Source: [Actinobacillus] rossii (GTDB lineage Bacteria > Pseudomonadota > Gammaproteobacteria > Enterobacterales > Pasteurellaceae). Taken from it: DNA of 64,000 nt. The notes beneath the pieces are model-generated. The model was given only the letters and a program-made list of their open reading frames with translations, was not told the origin of the DNA and ran no database searches. Both the position numbers and the translations under genes were made by a program. The stretch lies in contig UFRQ01000003.1 of assembly GCA_900444965.1 (NCBI GenBank), positions 2,170,001 to 2,234,000 on the forward strand, written 5' to 3'. Below are positions 28,324 to 38,384 of the stretch, one piece after another. The stretch's first letter is position 1. The number at the start of each line of letters is the position of its first letter.

Positions 28324-29163
28324 ATGCACACTCCCCACATCTACATCGGCACAGGCGGTTATAGCGATACGGATTTAGTCGGTACGCTCTATCCGTTTGG
28401 GACGGACAAAGCAGATTTTTTGTCGGTTTACAGCCAGCATTACTACACCGTTGAAATCAATAGCACCTTTCACGCTCCGATTGGCTATAAGGCGGTGCAA
28501 GGTATGTTAGAAAAGGCGGAAGGGCGGTTAAAATTTTCGGTGAAACTGCATCAAGATTTTAGCCACAAACGTACCGCTACCGCCGAGCAAGCTCGAGCGT
28601 TTTTGGAAACATTGCAACCGTTGCGTGATAGCCATTGTTTAGCCAATTTATTTGTGCAATTTCTGACCAGTTTTGAGCGTCAGCACGCAAACCGTTACTA
28701 TCTTGCAGAGCTGGTTTCGTGGTTTAGTGATTATCCCCTTGCCATTGAGTTTCGCCACGCCGGTTGTCATACCCAGTCGGTGCTGGATTATTTTCACGGC
28801 AAGAAAAATTTGATTTGGTGTAATGTGGATTATCCGCAGAATATCGGTTTGCCTGCCTTTCGGTTTTATGCGAACCAACGCACCGCTTATCTGCGATTGC
28901 ACGGTCGCAATCCTCATTGGTGGAAAGCTCAATCGGCACAAGAACGTCACGATTATCGCTATAGCGAAACCGAATTACAGCAACTGGCGACATTGTTAAA
29001 TCAGCGAAAAGCGGAATTTGATCAGCTTTATCTTTATTTTCAAAACACCTCCAACAGCCATTCTTTCTACAATATCGAAAGTCTGAAAGGCTATTTAGCG
29101 AACTATGGATTTCAAGTAAAAGAGACACCTAAATTTCTAGTTAGGCAACAAAATTTATTTTAG
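28324..29163 (+). CDS. DUF72 (YecE family) protein
   Basis: A 279-residue TIM-barrel-like protein of the DUF72 family. It opens with IYIGTGGYSDTD and has YTVEINSTFH near residue 42, FSVKLHQDFSH near residue 76, AIEFRHAGC near residue 142, LRLHGRNPHWW near residue 190 and a typical end LYLYFQNTSNSHSFYN. The function of the family is unknown; oxidative or nucleotide-related roles have been suggested but are not shown. It is a stand-alone gene after the Fic remnant. Confidence 0.85.
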   Translation: MHTPHIYIGTGGYSDTDLVGTLYPFGTDKADFLSVYSQHYYTVEINSTFHAPIGYKAVQGMLEKAEGRLKFSVKLHQDFSHKRTATAEQARAFLETLQPLRDSHCLANLFVQFLTSFERQHANRYYLAELVSWFSDYPLAIEFRHAGCHTQSVLDYFHGKKNLIWCNVDYPQNIGLPAFRFYANQRTAYLRLHGRNPHWWKAQSAQERHDYRYSETELQQLATLLNQRKAEFDQLYLYFQNTSNSHSFYNIESLKGYLANYGFQVKETPKFLVRQQNLF

Positions 29164-29264
29164 TTAAGTGATAAGTTATTGTTTATTATCCTTGCACTCC
29201 CCTAAATTTGAGTTATCATCGCCAACCTATTTTGCCCCCTTTTTAATTTTTTAGGAAAGTGACT

Positions 29265-29723
29265 ATGAACAAATTAAAATTTATATTATTGGCATCAACA
29301 GTTGCGGTTTTGTTTGCTTGTACTAATCAATCAAGCAAATCAACAAAAGGCTATTTAAAAGACGATATCACCCAATCAGAATTATCAAAACCAACTGATT
29401 TTAAGCGTTATTATTACGCTTGCCGTAATTTTGAAACTGGTGCAAATGCGTCTTTATTGAGCTACTTCCCCCTTTCAAGAGAAAGTCGTCTTAAAGACAA
29501 TTTTGGTTTTTATTTCCAACTGGATGGCGGCAAATTTGAACCATTTGATCATATTGAAAATAAAGCACTTAATGCGCGCGGTTCTCGTTTTGAAGTGACA
29601 TATCGTTCATATCATCCGATACAAGGTTCTTATGTTGATTTAGTTGCACGCGAACAAAGTTCAACTTACTACAAAAATAACAATGGAGCGCGTGTGCCTT
29701 GGCTTGAATGTCGAGAATCTTAA
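29265..29723 (+). CDS. Lipoprotein of unknown function
   Basis: A 152-residue lipoprotein with lipobox LFAC near residue 19. The mature part contains several aromatic and charged segments (YYYACRNFETG, FGFYFQLDGGKF) and ends ARVPWLECRES. The two other cysteines (in YYYACRN and WLECRES) could form a disulfide. Start at ATG 29265, behind AGGAAAG; an in-frame GTG two codons upstream is less likely. No function can be assigned. Confidence 0.75.
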   Translation: MNKLKFILLASTVAVLFACTNQSSKSTKGYLKDDITQSELSKPTDFKRYYYACRNFETGANASLLSYFPLSRESRLKDNFGFYFQLDGGKFEPFDHIENKALNARGSRFEVTYRSYHPIQGSYVDLVAREQSSTYYKNNNGARVPWLECRES

Positions 29724-29857
29724 TAAAAATAACCTCTTTATCTCACATCAATAAATTTTGGCGAAATCTATAAAATTCAGATAGAATAGCCGCCAATCTT
29801 AATCGAGCTTTTAATAGTAAAAGTGCGGTTATTTTTTTCATTATTTTGAGGAAAATT

Positions 29858-30661
29858 ATGTCTGAATTATTTATTGCTGCGATTCTTGGTATCGTAGAAG
29901 GATTAACCGAATTTTTGCCCGTGTCTTCCACTGGTCATATGATTATCGTTGGCTATTTACTCGGATTCGAAGGAGAAAAGGCGGCGACCTTTGAAGTGAT
30001 TATTCAACTGGGCTCAATTCTCGCTGTTGTAGTGATGTTTTGGCGAAAATTATTTGGTCTCATTGGAATCCATTTCGGACAAAAAGTAGATCGTAGCCAA
30101 CCACACTTAACGCTTGTACATATTTTATTAGGTATGGTTCCTGCCGTTGTTTTAGGATTAATCTTTCATAAAAACATCAAAGCATTATTTAGCCCAGAAA
30201 TGGTAATGTATGCTTTAGTCGTTGGCGGTATTTTATTAATTATTGCTGAAAAAACGCGCCCAACAGTAACTGCCCATACCGTAGATCAAATGACTTATAA
30301 ACAAGCATTTAGTGTTGGAGTGTTCCAATGTCTAGCATTGTGGCCAGGTTTTTCACGTTCTGGTGCAACGATCTCTGGTGGTTTATTAATGGGTGTCGGT
30401 CGCCAAGCCGCAGCAGAATATTCCTTTATGCTTGCCGTACCCATGATGTTAGGGGCGAGTATTTTAGATCTATACAAAAGTTTAGGTTTCTTAACATTAG
30501 CAGATTTACCGATGTTTGCCGTTGGATTTGTGACTGCATTTATCGTCGCGTTAATTGCGATTAAAACCTTTTTAAATATCATCAAACGTATTTCATTTAT
30601 TCCATTTGCGATTTATCGTTTTATTGTGGCAATTGCAGTTTATATGGTATTCATCCATTAA
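29858..30661 (+). CDS. uppP: Undecaprenyl-diphosphatase (UppP/BacA)
   Basis: Integral membrane enzyme that dephosphorylates undecaprenyl diphosphate so the lipid carrier can be reused for peptidoglycan and LPS. The protein has 267 residues and about eight membrane helices. Signature motifs [15 protein letters not shown] (near residue 13) and [13 protein letters not shown] (near residue 160) contain the catalytic glutamate, serine and arginine. Start at 29858 is chosen on the GAGGA box. It is followed by a T-rich hairpin terminator. Confidence 0.95.
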   Translation: MSELFIAAILGIVEGLTEFLPVSSTGHMIIVGYLLGFEGEKAATFEVIIQLGSILAVVVMFWRKLFGLIGIHFGQKVDRSQPHLTLVHILLGMVPAVVLGLIFHKNIKALFSPEMVMYALVVGGILLIIAEKTRPTVTAHTVDQMTYKQAFSVGVFQCLALWPGFSRSGATISGGLLMGVGRQAAAEYSFMLAVPMMLGASILDLYKSLGFLTLADLPMFAVGFVTAFIVALIAIKTFLNIIKRISFIPFAIYRFIVAIAVYMVFIH

Positions 30662-30695
30662 TACATACCCGCTATCCCGCTATAAAGAAGAAAAC

Positions 30696-30727
30696 CTTAA
30701 AATTCTATTTGGATTTTAAGTTTTTTT
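30696..30727. terminator. uppP terminator
   Basis: CTTAAAAT (30696-30703) and ATTTTAAG (30713-30720) with seven T residues after the stem. Confidence 0.75.
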
Positions 30728-30745
30728 ATACTTAAAATAAAAAAA

Positions 30746-31480
30746 CTAGGAAAAGTGCGCTTTTTGAATTTGATAAATTTCTCTGCTTTCTTTATCAATT
30801 GTGACATTTATAGAAAACGCCCTTGCAAGATTTTCTGCATTTAACACTGCTTGTGTTTCGCCACTGGCAAGGATTTTGCCTTTATCCAACAAAATAATTT
30901 CATCACAAAAACGGTACGCTAAATCCAAGTGATGAATTGCCACCACGCAGGTTTTCTGTGGTGTGAGAGCCTTAAGCTGTTCCATCATATCAATTTGATA
31001 ATAGGGATCTAACGGGGCGATGGGTTCGTCAGCAAGTAATAATGGGGCTTGTTTGATACAACAACGGGCCAGTTGTACCCAAGCTTTTTCGCCACCTGAA
31101 AGTTGTTGGAACGGCTTTTCAAGGAGGTGAGAGATAGAAAATTGTTCGGAAACCAACCGCACTTTTTCTTGCTCATTTTTTGTAGGCGAAGTCAACCCTA
31201 GAGCAATTACATCATAAACCGATAAATCCCAATGAACTTGGGTATTTTGAGCAAAATAGGCAAGCTGTTCGCTTTTCTGTTTAGCGCTCACCTCCGATAA
31301 TTTGCAATTTCCAAGCCAAATCTCACCGCTTGCAAGCGGTAAGATCCCTGCGATACTTTTCAATAAGGTGGATTTCCCAGCTCCGTTTGCCCCCATAATA
31401 CCGATAAGTTTACCTTGTGGAATATGGCAACTGATATTGGATAAACCGAATGTAGGGCTGATATTTTCCAGTTTAATCAT
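30746..31480 (-). CDS. ABC transporter ATP-binding protein, FecE/BtuD type
   Basis: ATPase of 244 residues for an iron-siderophore/cobalamin class importer. Walker [12 protein letters not shown] near residue 34, Q-loop YFAQN, signature LSGGEKAWVQLARC near residue 126, Walker B LLLADEP near residue 150 and switch HH near residue 182 can be seen. Its start overlaps the permease end by 8 bp, so it is the last gene of a receptor-binding protein-permease-ATPase operon. Substrate is uncertain: the receptor and binding protein look cobalamin-like, but heme or siderophore transport cannot be ruled out. Confidence 0.85.
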   Translation of the reverse strand: MIKLENISPTFGLSNISCHIPQGKLIGIMGANGAGKSTLLKSIAGILPLASGEIWLGNCKLSEVSAKQKSEQLAYFAQNTQVHWDLSVYDVIALGLTSPTKNEQEKVRLVSEQFSISHLLEKPFQQLSGGEKAWVQLARCCIKQAPLLLADEPIAPLDPYYQIDMMEQLKALTPQKTCVVAIHHLDLAYRFCDEIILLDKGKILASGETQAVLNAENLARAFSINVTIDKESREIYQIQKAHFS

Positions 31481-32453
31481 TTGCCATTCTCCGTTGCTGT
31501 GTTAATAAAATCCAAATCAAAAACGGCGCACCGATAATTGCCGTCAGTGTTCCTACATAAATATGGGAAAAGAACGGCACATATAAAATACAAAGATCAG
31601 CAACTAGCAAAATGAATGCCCCGATCAGACCGCTTGTGAAATAAAGCTGTGATGGGCGTTTTTTTAGGATAATACGAGCTAAGTGCGGTGCAATTAAGCC
31701 GATAAATCCGATAGTTCCCGTTTGTGGAATGGTTGCCCCAACCAATAATGCAACACCAAATGTGGTAATGAAAAAGCTGCGTTTGGGGTCAATCCCCATT
31801 GTACTTGCGGTTTCTTCGCCGAAGGTCAGTAAATCAAGGTAACGGCGTTGTTGATAAAGGCAAAGTAATCCCAACAGAATAATCGGTAATGAAATCAATA
31901 AAGTATCTAATTTTGCCCACACCAACGAGCCTTGTAGCCAGCGGTAAAGTTCCGCTAACGCCCAAGGGCTTTCGGCGTTAGACAGCAACAATGCAATCTC
32001 TGAACCGAGCAACATATTAACCGCCAAACCGCTTAAAATCATCATTGTTGTACCGTGATTTTTGGCAATCAAATAGACCAATAAGAAGCTCAACAACGCC
32101 CCCAGCACACCGCCAATCAGCAACAAGCTAAAGGGTACGGAAAAATAGTACAGGATAAAAACACTGGCGGTCGTTGCCCCATTTGCACTTCCCAACAAGC
32201 CCGGACTTGCCAGCGGATTTTGAAATATCCCCTGCATAGCATTGCCTGCCACCGCCAAACTTGCCCCTGTTAGTACGGCAAGCAAAATCCGTGGCAGACG
32301 AATATCCCACAGTACAAGCGGTCGCATATCCGTCACGATCCCATCAGCATTTTTCAACGCTGAAAAATCGTTAAGATCATACCAACTTGCTAGGCTAATA
32401 ATAGCAATGAGCAAGAGCAAAAATGCGGTGTTAAGTTGGGTTGTTTTGTTCAT
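31473..32453 (-). CDS. ABC transporter permease, FecCD/BtuC family
   Basis: Membrane permease of 326 residues and about ten helices. Typical FecCD features: RLPRILLAVLTGASLAVAGNAMQGIFQNPLASPGLLG near residues 53-90, GETASTMGI-type coupling loop FGEETASTMGI near residue 212, and PQTGTIGFIGLIAPHLAR near residue 250. Downstream ATPase overlaps it. A phage-type gene sits 12 bp upstream in place of the binding-protein gene, breaking the usual operon order. Confidence 0.88.
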   Translation of the reverse strand: MNKTTQLNTAFLLLLIAIISLASWYDLNDFSALKNADGIVTDMRPLVLWDIRLPRILLAVLTGASLAVAGNAMQGIFQNPLASPGLLGSANGATTASVFILYYFSVPFSLLLIGGVLGALLSFLLVYLIAKNHGTTMMILSGLAVNMLLGSEIALLLSNAESPWALAELYRWLQGSLVWAKLDTLLISLPIILLGLLCLYQQRRYLDLLTFGEETASTMGIDPKRSFFITTFGVALLVGATIPQTGTIGFIGLIAPHLARIILKKRPSQLYFTSGLIGAFILLVADLCILYVPFFSHIYVGTLTAIIGAPFLIWILLTQQRRMAND

Positions 32454-32465
32454 TGTTTCGTTTAG

Positions 32466-33311
32466 TTATTTTGATCTTTCTTTAGCCACTTCTTCAATAA
32501 GCTGAGAAAAATAGATCGCATTTTTCGGAGTAATCACGGGCTGACCTGTTTTACTTTCAATCGCTTTTCGCGTATCGCCGGCAATGTTTCCGCCGTCTTG
32601 GGCAATCTTTTTATTCTCTTCTAATCCTTGTGGATTGGCAATCTGTGTCAGCTCCGTTGTGGTTGCTTCCGCCAACATATTTAACACTAATTCAAGGGTG
32701 GACATATTGTCGCGTAAATTTTCTTTTTTTAACCCTTTGAAATCCTTATATTCTCTGGTTGTCATTCCACTCCACGCCTTTGAGATTTCATTGGTCAAAA
32801 TCGCAAATTCTCTCCCTTCTTTCACGCCGTGATCTAGCCAAGTATCCGTGAGTTCTTTTCTCACTTGAATAGCTTGCAATCGTTGGTTGATCCATTCTCT
32901 GGTATAACCTTTTTTCAAATAGGTTTCTAAGGCACGATCAATAGTTAATTCAGGGTCGATAATTTCATCAATCCGTTCTTTTCCAACCTGTGCCAACCAC
33001 AATTTAAACGGCTCGGCTTTCGGGCTTGGGATAGATTGAATAATACGGAAAATGCCTTGCATATCAGCAACATCCGTTTCTCGCATTTTTCCATCTGGGG
33101 CTTTGAGTTTCAACTGTCGACAAATTGTCGACAGTTCACTTTTTTCCTCATCGCTCATTCTTTTTTTAACACGATACCAATAATCTCGTGGCTTATCACT
33201 TTCGGTTAATACCGCAACCACATCAATCACACTAAAATACCACTCTTCTTGCTCGTTATCCCATACGGAACGAATTTGATTTCCTTCAAATAATTTAATT
33301 GCATTGCTCAT
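32466..33311 (-). CDS. BRO-N family phage-type antirepressor-like protein
   Basis: A 281-residue protein with an N-terminal BRO domain (LFEGNQIRSVWDNEQEEWYFS, VIDVVAVLTESDKPRDYW) of the type used by phage antirepressors and by orphan proteins of Haemophilus. The rest resembles the Bro-N/KilA accessory proteins common in this genus: FRIIQSIPSPKAEPFKLWLAQVG and a long polar C-terminal part. It lies inside a transport operon, 12 bp before the permease and after the binding-protein gene. It starts at ATG 33311 behind GGAGAAG, with its own dyad upstream (33329-33371), so it may have its own promoter. Cargo insertion from a phage is likely; its function here is unknown. Confidence 0.8.
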   Translation of the reverse strand: MSNAIKLFEGNQIRSVWDNEQEEWYFSVIDVVAVLTESDKPRDYWYRVKKRMSDEEKSELSTICRQLKLKAPDGKMRETDVADMQGIFRIIQSIPSPKAEPFKLWLAQVGKERIDEIIDPELTIDRALETYLKKGYTREWINQRLQAIQVRKELTDTWLDHGVKEGREFAILTNEISKAWSGMTTREYKDFKGLKKENLRDNMSTLELVLNMLAEATTTELTQIANPQGLEENKKIAQDGGNIAGDTRKAIESKTGQPVITPKNAIYFSQLIEEVAKERSK

Positions 33312-33328
33312 CACAACTTCTCCACATA

Positions 33329-33371
33329 ACTGTATAAAACAACATAAATCATACGCAAATTTATATACAGT
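33329..33371. promoter_or_regulatory. Spaced dyad upstream of the BRO gene
   Basis: ACTGTATA (33329-33336) and TATACAGT (33364-33371) are exact inverted copies 27 bp apart. They resemble half-sites of SOS/phage operators but no full LexA box is present. Possible operator of the BRO gene. Confidence 0.35.
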
Positions 33372-33420
33372 GCAATACTGGATAAACAGAAAATTTTGGT
33401 TTTTCGACGAGCTTCACAAA

Positions 33421-34209
33421 TCATTTTAACTGTTGATAAATCCTTTCTGCTCCCTGCCAAATGCCATGGTCAAAGCAATAAGTATATTTTAAAGGAATGG
33501 TTGCAAGCGGTCGATTTTGGAAATAATTTTGCAAAAGCGGATGTGAAAGTAACTCTGCTTGTTCGTTGTAGCCTTGTTTATCCATCAAAGAAATTAAAAT
33601 GTTCGGTTGGCTTAATACCACTTTTTCGATCGAAAAATTTTGTGGGGTTAAAGCGGTTTTTAATGGCGTTAAATCTAAAAGTTGCAATAAGGCTTGGTAG
33701 TTCGGTTGTTGTGTATCGACCACGCCTGTATCCGACAAAATCAGCGTATCAGTAAGCGATTGATTTAGCTTTACATTTTGCGCTTTTAATTGGGTAATCA
33801 GTTGCTCTGCTTTGGCTTGATTATCGGTCAATTTCCCTAGTTGCAAAATCAATTCAAAAAGCTGTTCGGGTGTTTGTGGGCTGTCGTTAATCGGCAAAAT
33901 TTTCACGCCAAGCTGTTTGAGTTCTGCGACCAGTTGCGGATAAAAAAGCTCGTTAATCAACATTGTTTTGTCTAAATAAGGCAGTAATTGGCTGAGTTGC
34001 GGTTCGAGCGTAGGCTTATCCTGATTGACTTTATCCAACATCATTAACGGATTTTTTGAATAAGGCGACATTGCCGCAATTTGTTCAGGGCGAGCGATTT
34101 CAGCCAGCAGGCGGTCGCTACAAAGCGTGAGCGAAACGAACTGTTCTTGCGCAAGAGCCGTTGTAAACGGCAAGAAAAGTGCGGTTAAAAATGTGAGCGT
34201 TTTTTTCAT
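33421..34209 (-). CDS. Periplasmic binding protein, BtuF/FecB-like
   Basis: Substrate-binding component, 262 residues, with a signal peptide cleaved after ALA (about residue 20). Mature part has the helical-backbone architecture of BtuF/FhuD type proteins: VSLTLCSDRLLAEIARPEQIAAMSPYS, LKQLGVKILPI, and the C-terminal end IYQQLK. The N-terminal domain is shorter than in siderophore binders. It lies between a TonB receptor gene and the BRO gene. Together with the BtuB-like receptor this favours corrinoid, but the sequence alone cannot fix the ligand. Confidence 0.78.
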   Translation of the reverse strand: MKKTLTFLTALFLPFTTALAQEQFVSLTLCSDRLLAEIARPEQIAAMSPYSKNPLMMLDKVNQDKPTLEPQLSQLLPYLDKTMLINELFYPQLVAELKQLGVKILPINDSPQTPEQLFELILQLGKLTDNQAKAEQLITQLKAQNVKLNQSLTDTLILSDTGVVDTQQPNYQALLQLLDLTPLKTALTPQNFSIEKVVLSQPNILISLMDKQGYNEQAELLSHPLLQNYFQNRPLATIPLKYTYCFDHGIWQGAERIYQQLK

Positions 34210-34246
34210 AAAATGTAGGGGCTAATTATATTAGCCCCAGTAATGA

Positions 34247-36205
34247 TTAGAAACTACCTTTTAAGCCAACGTAAACATTACGTCCGTCTTGTCCATAATA
34301 AAGGGTATCTTCATATTTCTTATCAAAGACATTATTAAGGTTGGCATAAACATTAATATTTGGCGTCACTTGATAATTCACACCTAAATTAACTAACGTA
34401 TAAGATGGTAATTTAACACGCGTTGATGTTGAGTTCCAATTTGCATCATAATAAGTATATTTTTCAAAACGTTTCCCAACATAAGATACGTTAATATCAG
34501 TGCCTACTTCAGAAGTGATTTGATAAGCAATACCTGCATTAGCTAGATGTTTAGGACGGCGTACTAATTCCATTTTTTGGCTGTCACGCGCTTGTGTGTA
34601 AGTATAATTTGCATAGGTTGTTAGCAAATCCGTAATTTTTCCATTATAAGCAAGTTCAACACCTCGAATTTGGCTAATGCCATCTAAGTTAATTGATTTT
34701 GTTTTGCCATTAATACGGGTTGTACTAATCGCATTATCCACATTACGTGCAAAATAAGTCACATCAAAATGATGACGCTTATCTTGAGATTCTAGCAATA
34801 AGCCAATATCTCCACCGCGGCTTTTTTCTGGTTTTAATGTAGGGTTTGCAATAAATTTTCCATTATATCCGTAGTATTCCGTCATCGTTGGATTCTGAAT
34901 AGCTGAACCTAAACTTGCGTGTGCTTTAATATTTGGTGCTAAATGGTATGCACCTGCAATTCGGCCTGTGAAAGCATTTTCATATTCTGAGTTATCCGTA
35001 AATCGTCCACTAACAGAAAAACTATTCTCTTGTTCAGTTAACAAACGGTATTCAGTTGCAATACTTTTTTCAATCAGTTTTTTATTATCTAAATCATATG
35101 ACCAATCTGGAGACGCAGGAGAATTATAATTCGCTTGATAATCAGATTTTTGATATTCCGTTAAAAAGCTAAGACCTTGTGTAATTTCACCTTCACGATC
35201 AAAATTTACATCTAACTGGTAATTGGCTGCTAATCTTTTCCCATCATAGGCACTTGTTGAATAGGCTTCATAAGAATTGCTATCCGTTTTGATATTGCTC
35301 ACAGCAAATTTATGTTTGAATAATTCTTGAACACTACCCAGATAACCACTTAATTTTAAAAGAGTTTCACGAGTATGAGTGTAATTATCGTAAGTACCTT
35401 CTGTTGGATAATCGTCGTAATGACTATTTTGTGTAAAATGTGTTGTTAATAACTCAACACCTTTATCATTTAAATCATAACCTAAACGAAAAGAAACATT
35501 CTCTCGATGAAATTTATCACGCTCTTTCGCTCCGCCTGTTGAAACGGATGTTCCGTCTTCCGCTGTATAATTAAATTTATCTGAACTAATCGCTGAAATG
35601 CCACGTGTACGGTGACTATTTCCATTCAATGCATAATAGAAACCATTGTTATAGCCTGAAATCGTAGCAGAACCGTCATAAGTTCCGTGTGAACCTGTGC
35701 CTAAATCAAAGTCTACATTAAACGGCTTATTTTTATATAATCCACTTTTCGTTGTGATATAGATCACGCCGCCCATGGCATCACTGCCCCAAAGTGCAGA
35801 TTGTTCGCCACGTAATACTTCAATGCGATCAATATTGCTTAGACTTAAACCACCAAAATCAAAGCCATATCCTGTAACAGGATTAACTTTTACGCCATCA
35901 ATTACTACAGCCGTATGATTAGCATCCGCCCCACGTAAATAGAAATTAGTTAAGGTTCCACGTCCACCTGAAGCACTAATCGCCACACTCGGCACAGTTT
36001 TCAACACATCGCTCACATAAGTGGCGTTACGTTCTATAAAATCTTTTTCGGTTAAAACCGTCACCGATGACGCGGTTTGATCTTGCGTAATCGTTGTTGC
36101 TGCAGCGGAATAGATTTTGATCACGGGTAATTCAAGCGTTTCTGCAAAACTTAAAGTCGGAAAAAGTGTCAATAGAACTGCGGAGATTTTATTAATTTTC
36201 ATCAT
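34247..36205 (-). CDS. TonB-dependent outer membrane receptor, BtuB-like
   Basis: A 652-residue outer-membrane receptor with signal peptide, TonB-box region, plug and 22-strand barrel ending in phenylalanine. The plug has DVLKTVPSV, NFYLRGADANHTAVVIDGV (a form of the BtuB plug motif) and IEVLRGEQSALWGSDAMGG. The size is typical of BtuB and FepA-like receptors. It heads an operon with a BtuF-like binding protein, FecCD permease and ATPase, which is the classic B12 set. A cobalamin riboswitch or clear Fur box could not be found in the 174 bp upstream, so regulation is unknown. Heme or siderophore receptor is the alternative. Confidence 0.85.
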   Translation of the reverse strand: MMKINKISAVLLTLFPTLSFAETLELPVIKIYSAAATTITQDQTASSVTVLTEKDFIERNATYVSDVLKTVPSVAISASGGRGTLTNFYLRGADANHTAVVIDGVKVNPVTGYGFDFGGLSLSNIDRIEVLRGEQSALWGSDAMGGVIYITTKSGLYKNKPFNVDFDLGTGSHGTYDGSATISGYNNGFYYALNGNSHRTRGISAISSDKFNYTAEDGTSVSTGGAKERDKFHRENVSFRLGYDLNDKGVELLTTHFTQNSHYDDYPTEGTYDNYTHTRETLLKLSGYLGSVQELFKHKFAVSNIKTDSNSYEAYSTSAYDGKRLAANYQLDVNFDREGEITQGLSFLTEYQKSDYQANYNSPASPDWSYDLDNKKLIEKSIATEYRLLTEQENSFSVSGRFTDNSEYENAFTGRIAGAYHLAPNIKAHASLGSAIQNPTMTEYYGYNGKFIANPTLKPEKSRGGDIGLLLESQDKRHHFDVTYFARNVDNAISTTRINGKTKSINLDGISQIRGVELAYNGKITDLLTTYANYTYTQARDSQKMELVRRPKHLANAGIAYQITSEVGTDINVSYVGKRFEKYTYYDANWNSTSTRVKLPSYTLVNLGVNYQVTPNINVYANLNNVFDKKYEDTLYYGQDGRNVYVGLKGSF

Positions 36206-36358
36206 GTTTTCTCAAAAATAATTAGATAGCATAAGTCTGCCATAGCCTTATTTATTTATCTAGAGAATAATTTTACTTATAAATATGAATCGGTTTCATG
36301 ATAACTCTGAAAATTCTACACTTTGCAAAGAGATAAATAACCGCTATTATGCCCGTAA

Positions 36359-37260
<902 letters not shown>

Positions 37261-37272
37261 TATGATATAGAT

Positions 37273-37305
37273 AAAAAGGAAACCGTTAATCTGGTTTCCT
37301 TTTTT
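37273..37305 (+). terminator. metF terminator
   Basis: AAAAAGGAAACC (37273-37284) and GGTTTCCTTTTT (37293-37304), a perfect 12-bp stem with an 8-nt loop and T tract. Confidence 0.87.
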
Positions 37306-37313
37306 ATTATTAA

Positions 37314-38327
37314 TTATTGTAAAACACTCTCAAGCCACTTTGAAAATGAATATTGATGTTTAACTTCTGTCGGTACAGGTTGATAGGGCAAAGTAAGAAA
37401 CGCCGCTAATTGTTCTGAGGTCACATCTTTTGTCCAAACTAAAATATTATTAGGATGGTAAAAATCATAGTTCATGACTAATGCGTTTGTAGTAATTAAC
37501 TTTTTATTAAAACGTAACGCATCAAAAGTCCGAAATGACAAACCTTGATGTATTATATTTAAAAAATCAACAACTACAGCACTTTCTTGTACTTTATAAA
37601 GATTTTGTTCAAAAGAAAATGCTTTACTCGAATGTACATAATGAATACTGGTATCAGAATCAAAAGCAATGCGTGCGCGTTTATCTTTTGCCACAATATA
37701 GAAATCGAGCGGTAACTCAATTGAGTTTGCTTTCGCTATAAAATCTTTTATTTGTTCTACCCGATTTGCTTGGTGACCACCTAAGAAAAAAGCCGTATTT
37801 GCAGATCTTTTATTTTCTGGAATATCGTAATCAAAATAAAAGTTAGTTATATGCTTTAAATCATATTGTGAATATTTTTGAATATCATTAGGATCGAATA
37901 CAAAAAAACGATCAAAATAATTCATATATTCTAAAATATCCGGATGAGAATCAATACCATCCCATTGAAAATTAACACAATACTTTGTATTTTGGCGGAT
38001 TAAACGAATCAAAGACTTAGGATAAACATTTGCTCTAATACAGAGTGCAAAATCTGCTTTTTTATTTCCTAATAAAGAAAATTTATAATCTATATCATCA
38101 GAATAGCGAGAATATGTTTTTCTTTTTTCATATTCTTTATATTCTGCTCTGCCATAAAATAATTTAATTAACCAACTTTTTATACGATGTAATATTGTTG
38201 GGTAGTAAACTCGGCTCTCATCATAACAAAGGTTAATCACATTATACCCTAAATAACGCAAGTTCTTTTCAATACATTGATCTAAACCATATAAATATGG
38301 GAGAGCTAAAATAATTGTTTTTTTCAT
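37314..38327 (-). CDS. Putative glycosyltransferase (CgeB-like, GT-B type)
   Basis: A 337-residue protein without a signal peptide, resembling LPS/capsule biosynthesis glycosyltransferases. Visible features: N-terminal MKKTIILALPYLYGLDQCIEK, a YCVNFQWDGIDSHPD stretch, RFFVFDPND near residue 145 and the GT-B-like C-terminal GLSFRTFDALRFNKKLITTN, which is typical of CgeB-type transferases. It is AT-rich compared with neighbours and is transcribed opposite to metF, towards it. Likely acts in LOS or surface-glycan synthesis; the acceptor is unknown. Confidence 0.65.
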   Translation of the reverse strand: MKKTIILALPYLYGLDQCIEKNLRYLGYNVINLCYDESRVYYPTILHRIKSWLIKLFYGRAEYKEYEKRKTYSRYSDDIDYKFSLLGNKKADFALCIRANVYPKSLIRLIRQNTKYCVNFQWDGIDSHPDILEYMNYFDRFFVFDPNDIQKYSQYDLKHITNFYFDYDIPENKRSANTAFFLGGHQANRVEQIKDFIAKANSIELPLDFYIVAKDKRARIAFDSDTSIHYVHSSKAFSFEQNLYKVQESAVVVDFLNIIHQGLSFRTFDALRFNKKLITTNALVMNYDFYHPNNILVWTKDVTSEQLAAFLTLPYQPVPTEVKHQYSFSKWLESVLQ

Positions 38328-38384
38328 TATTTATTTGCGTCTCAAAACAAAAACGCAATGTCCTAATATTCCTTAAAATTTATT

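Noticed and set aside
33329..33371. LexA/SOS box upstream of the BRO gene
   Set aside because: The two half-sites are 27 bp apart, not the 8 bp spacing of a CTGT-N8-ACAG box.
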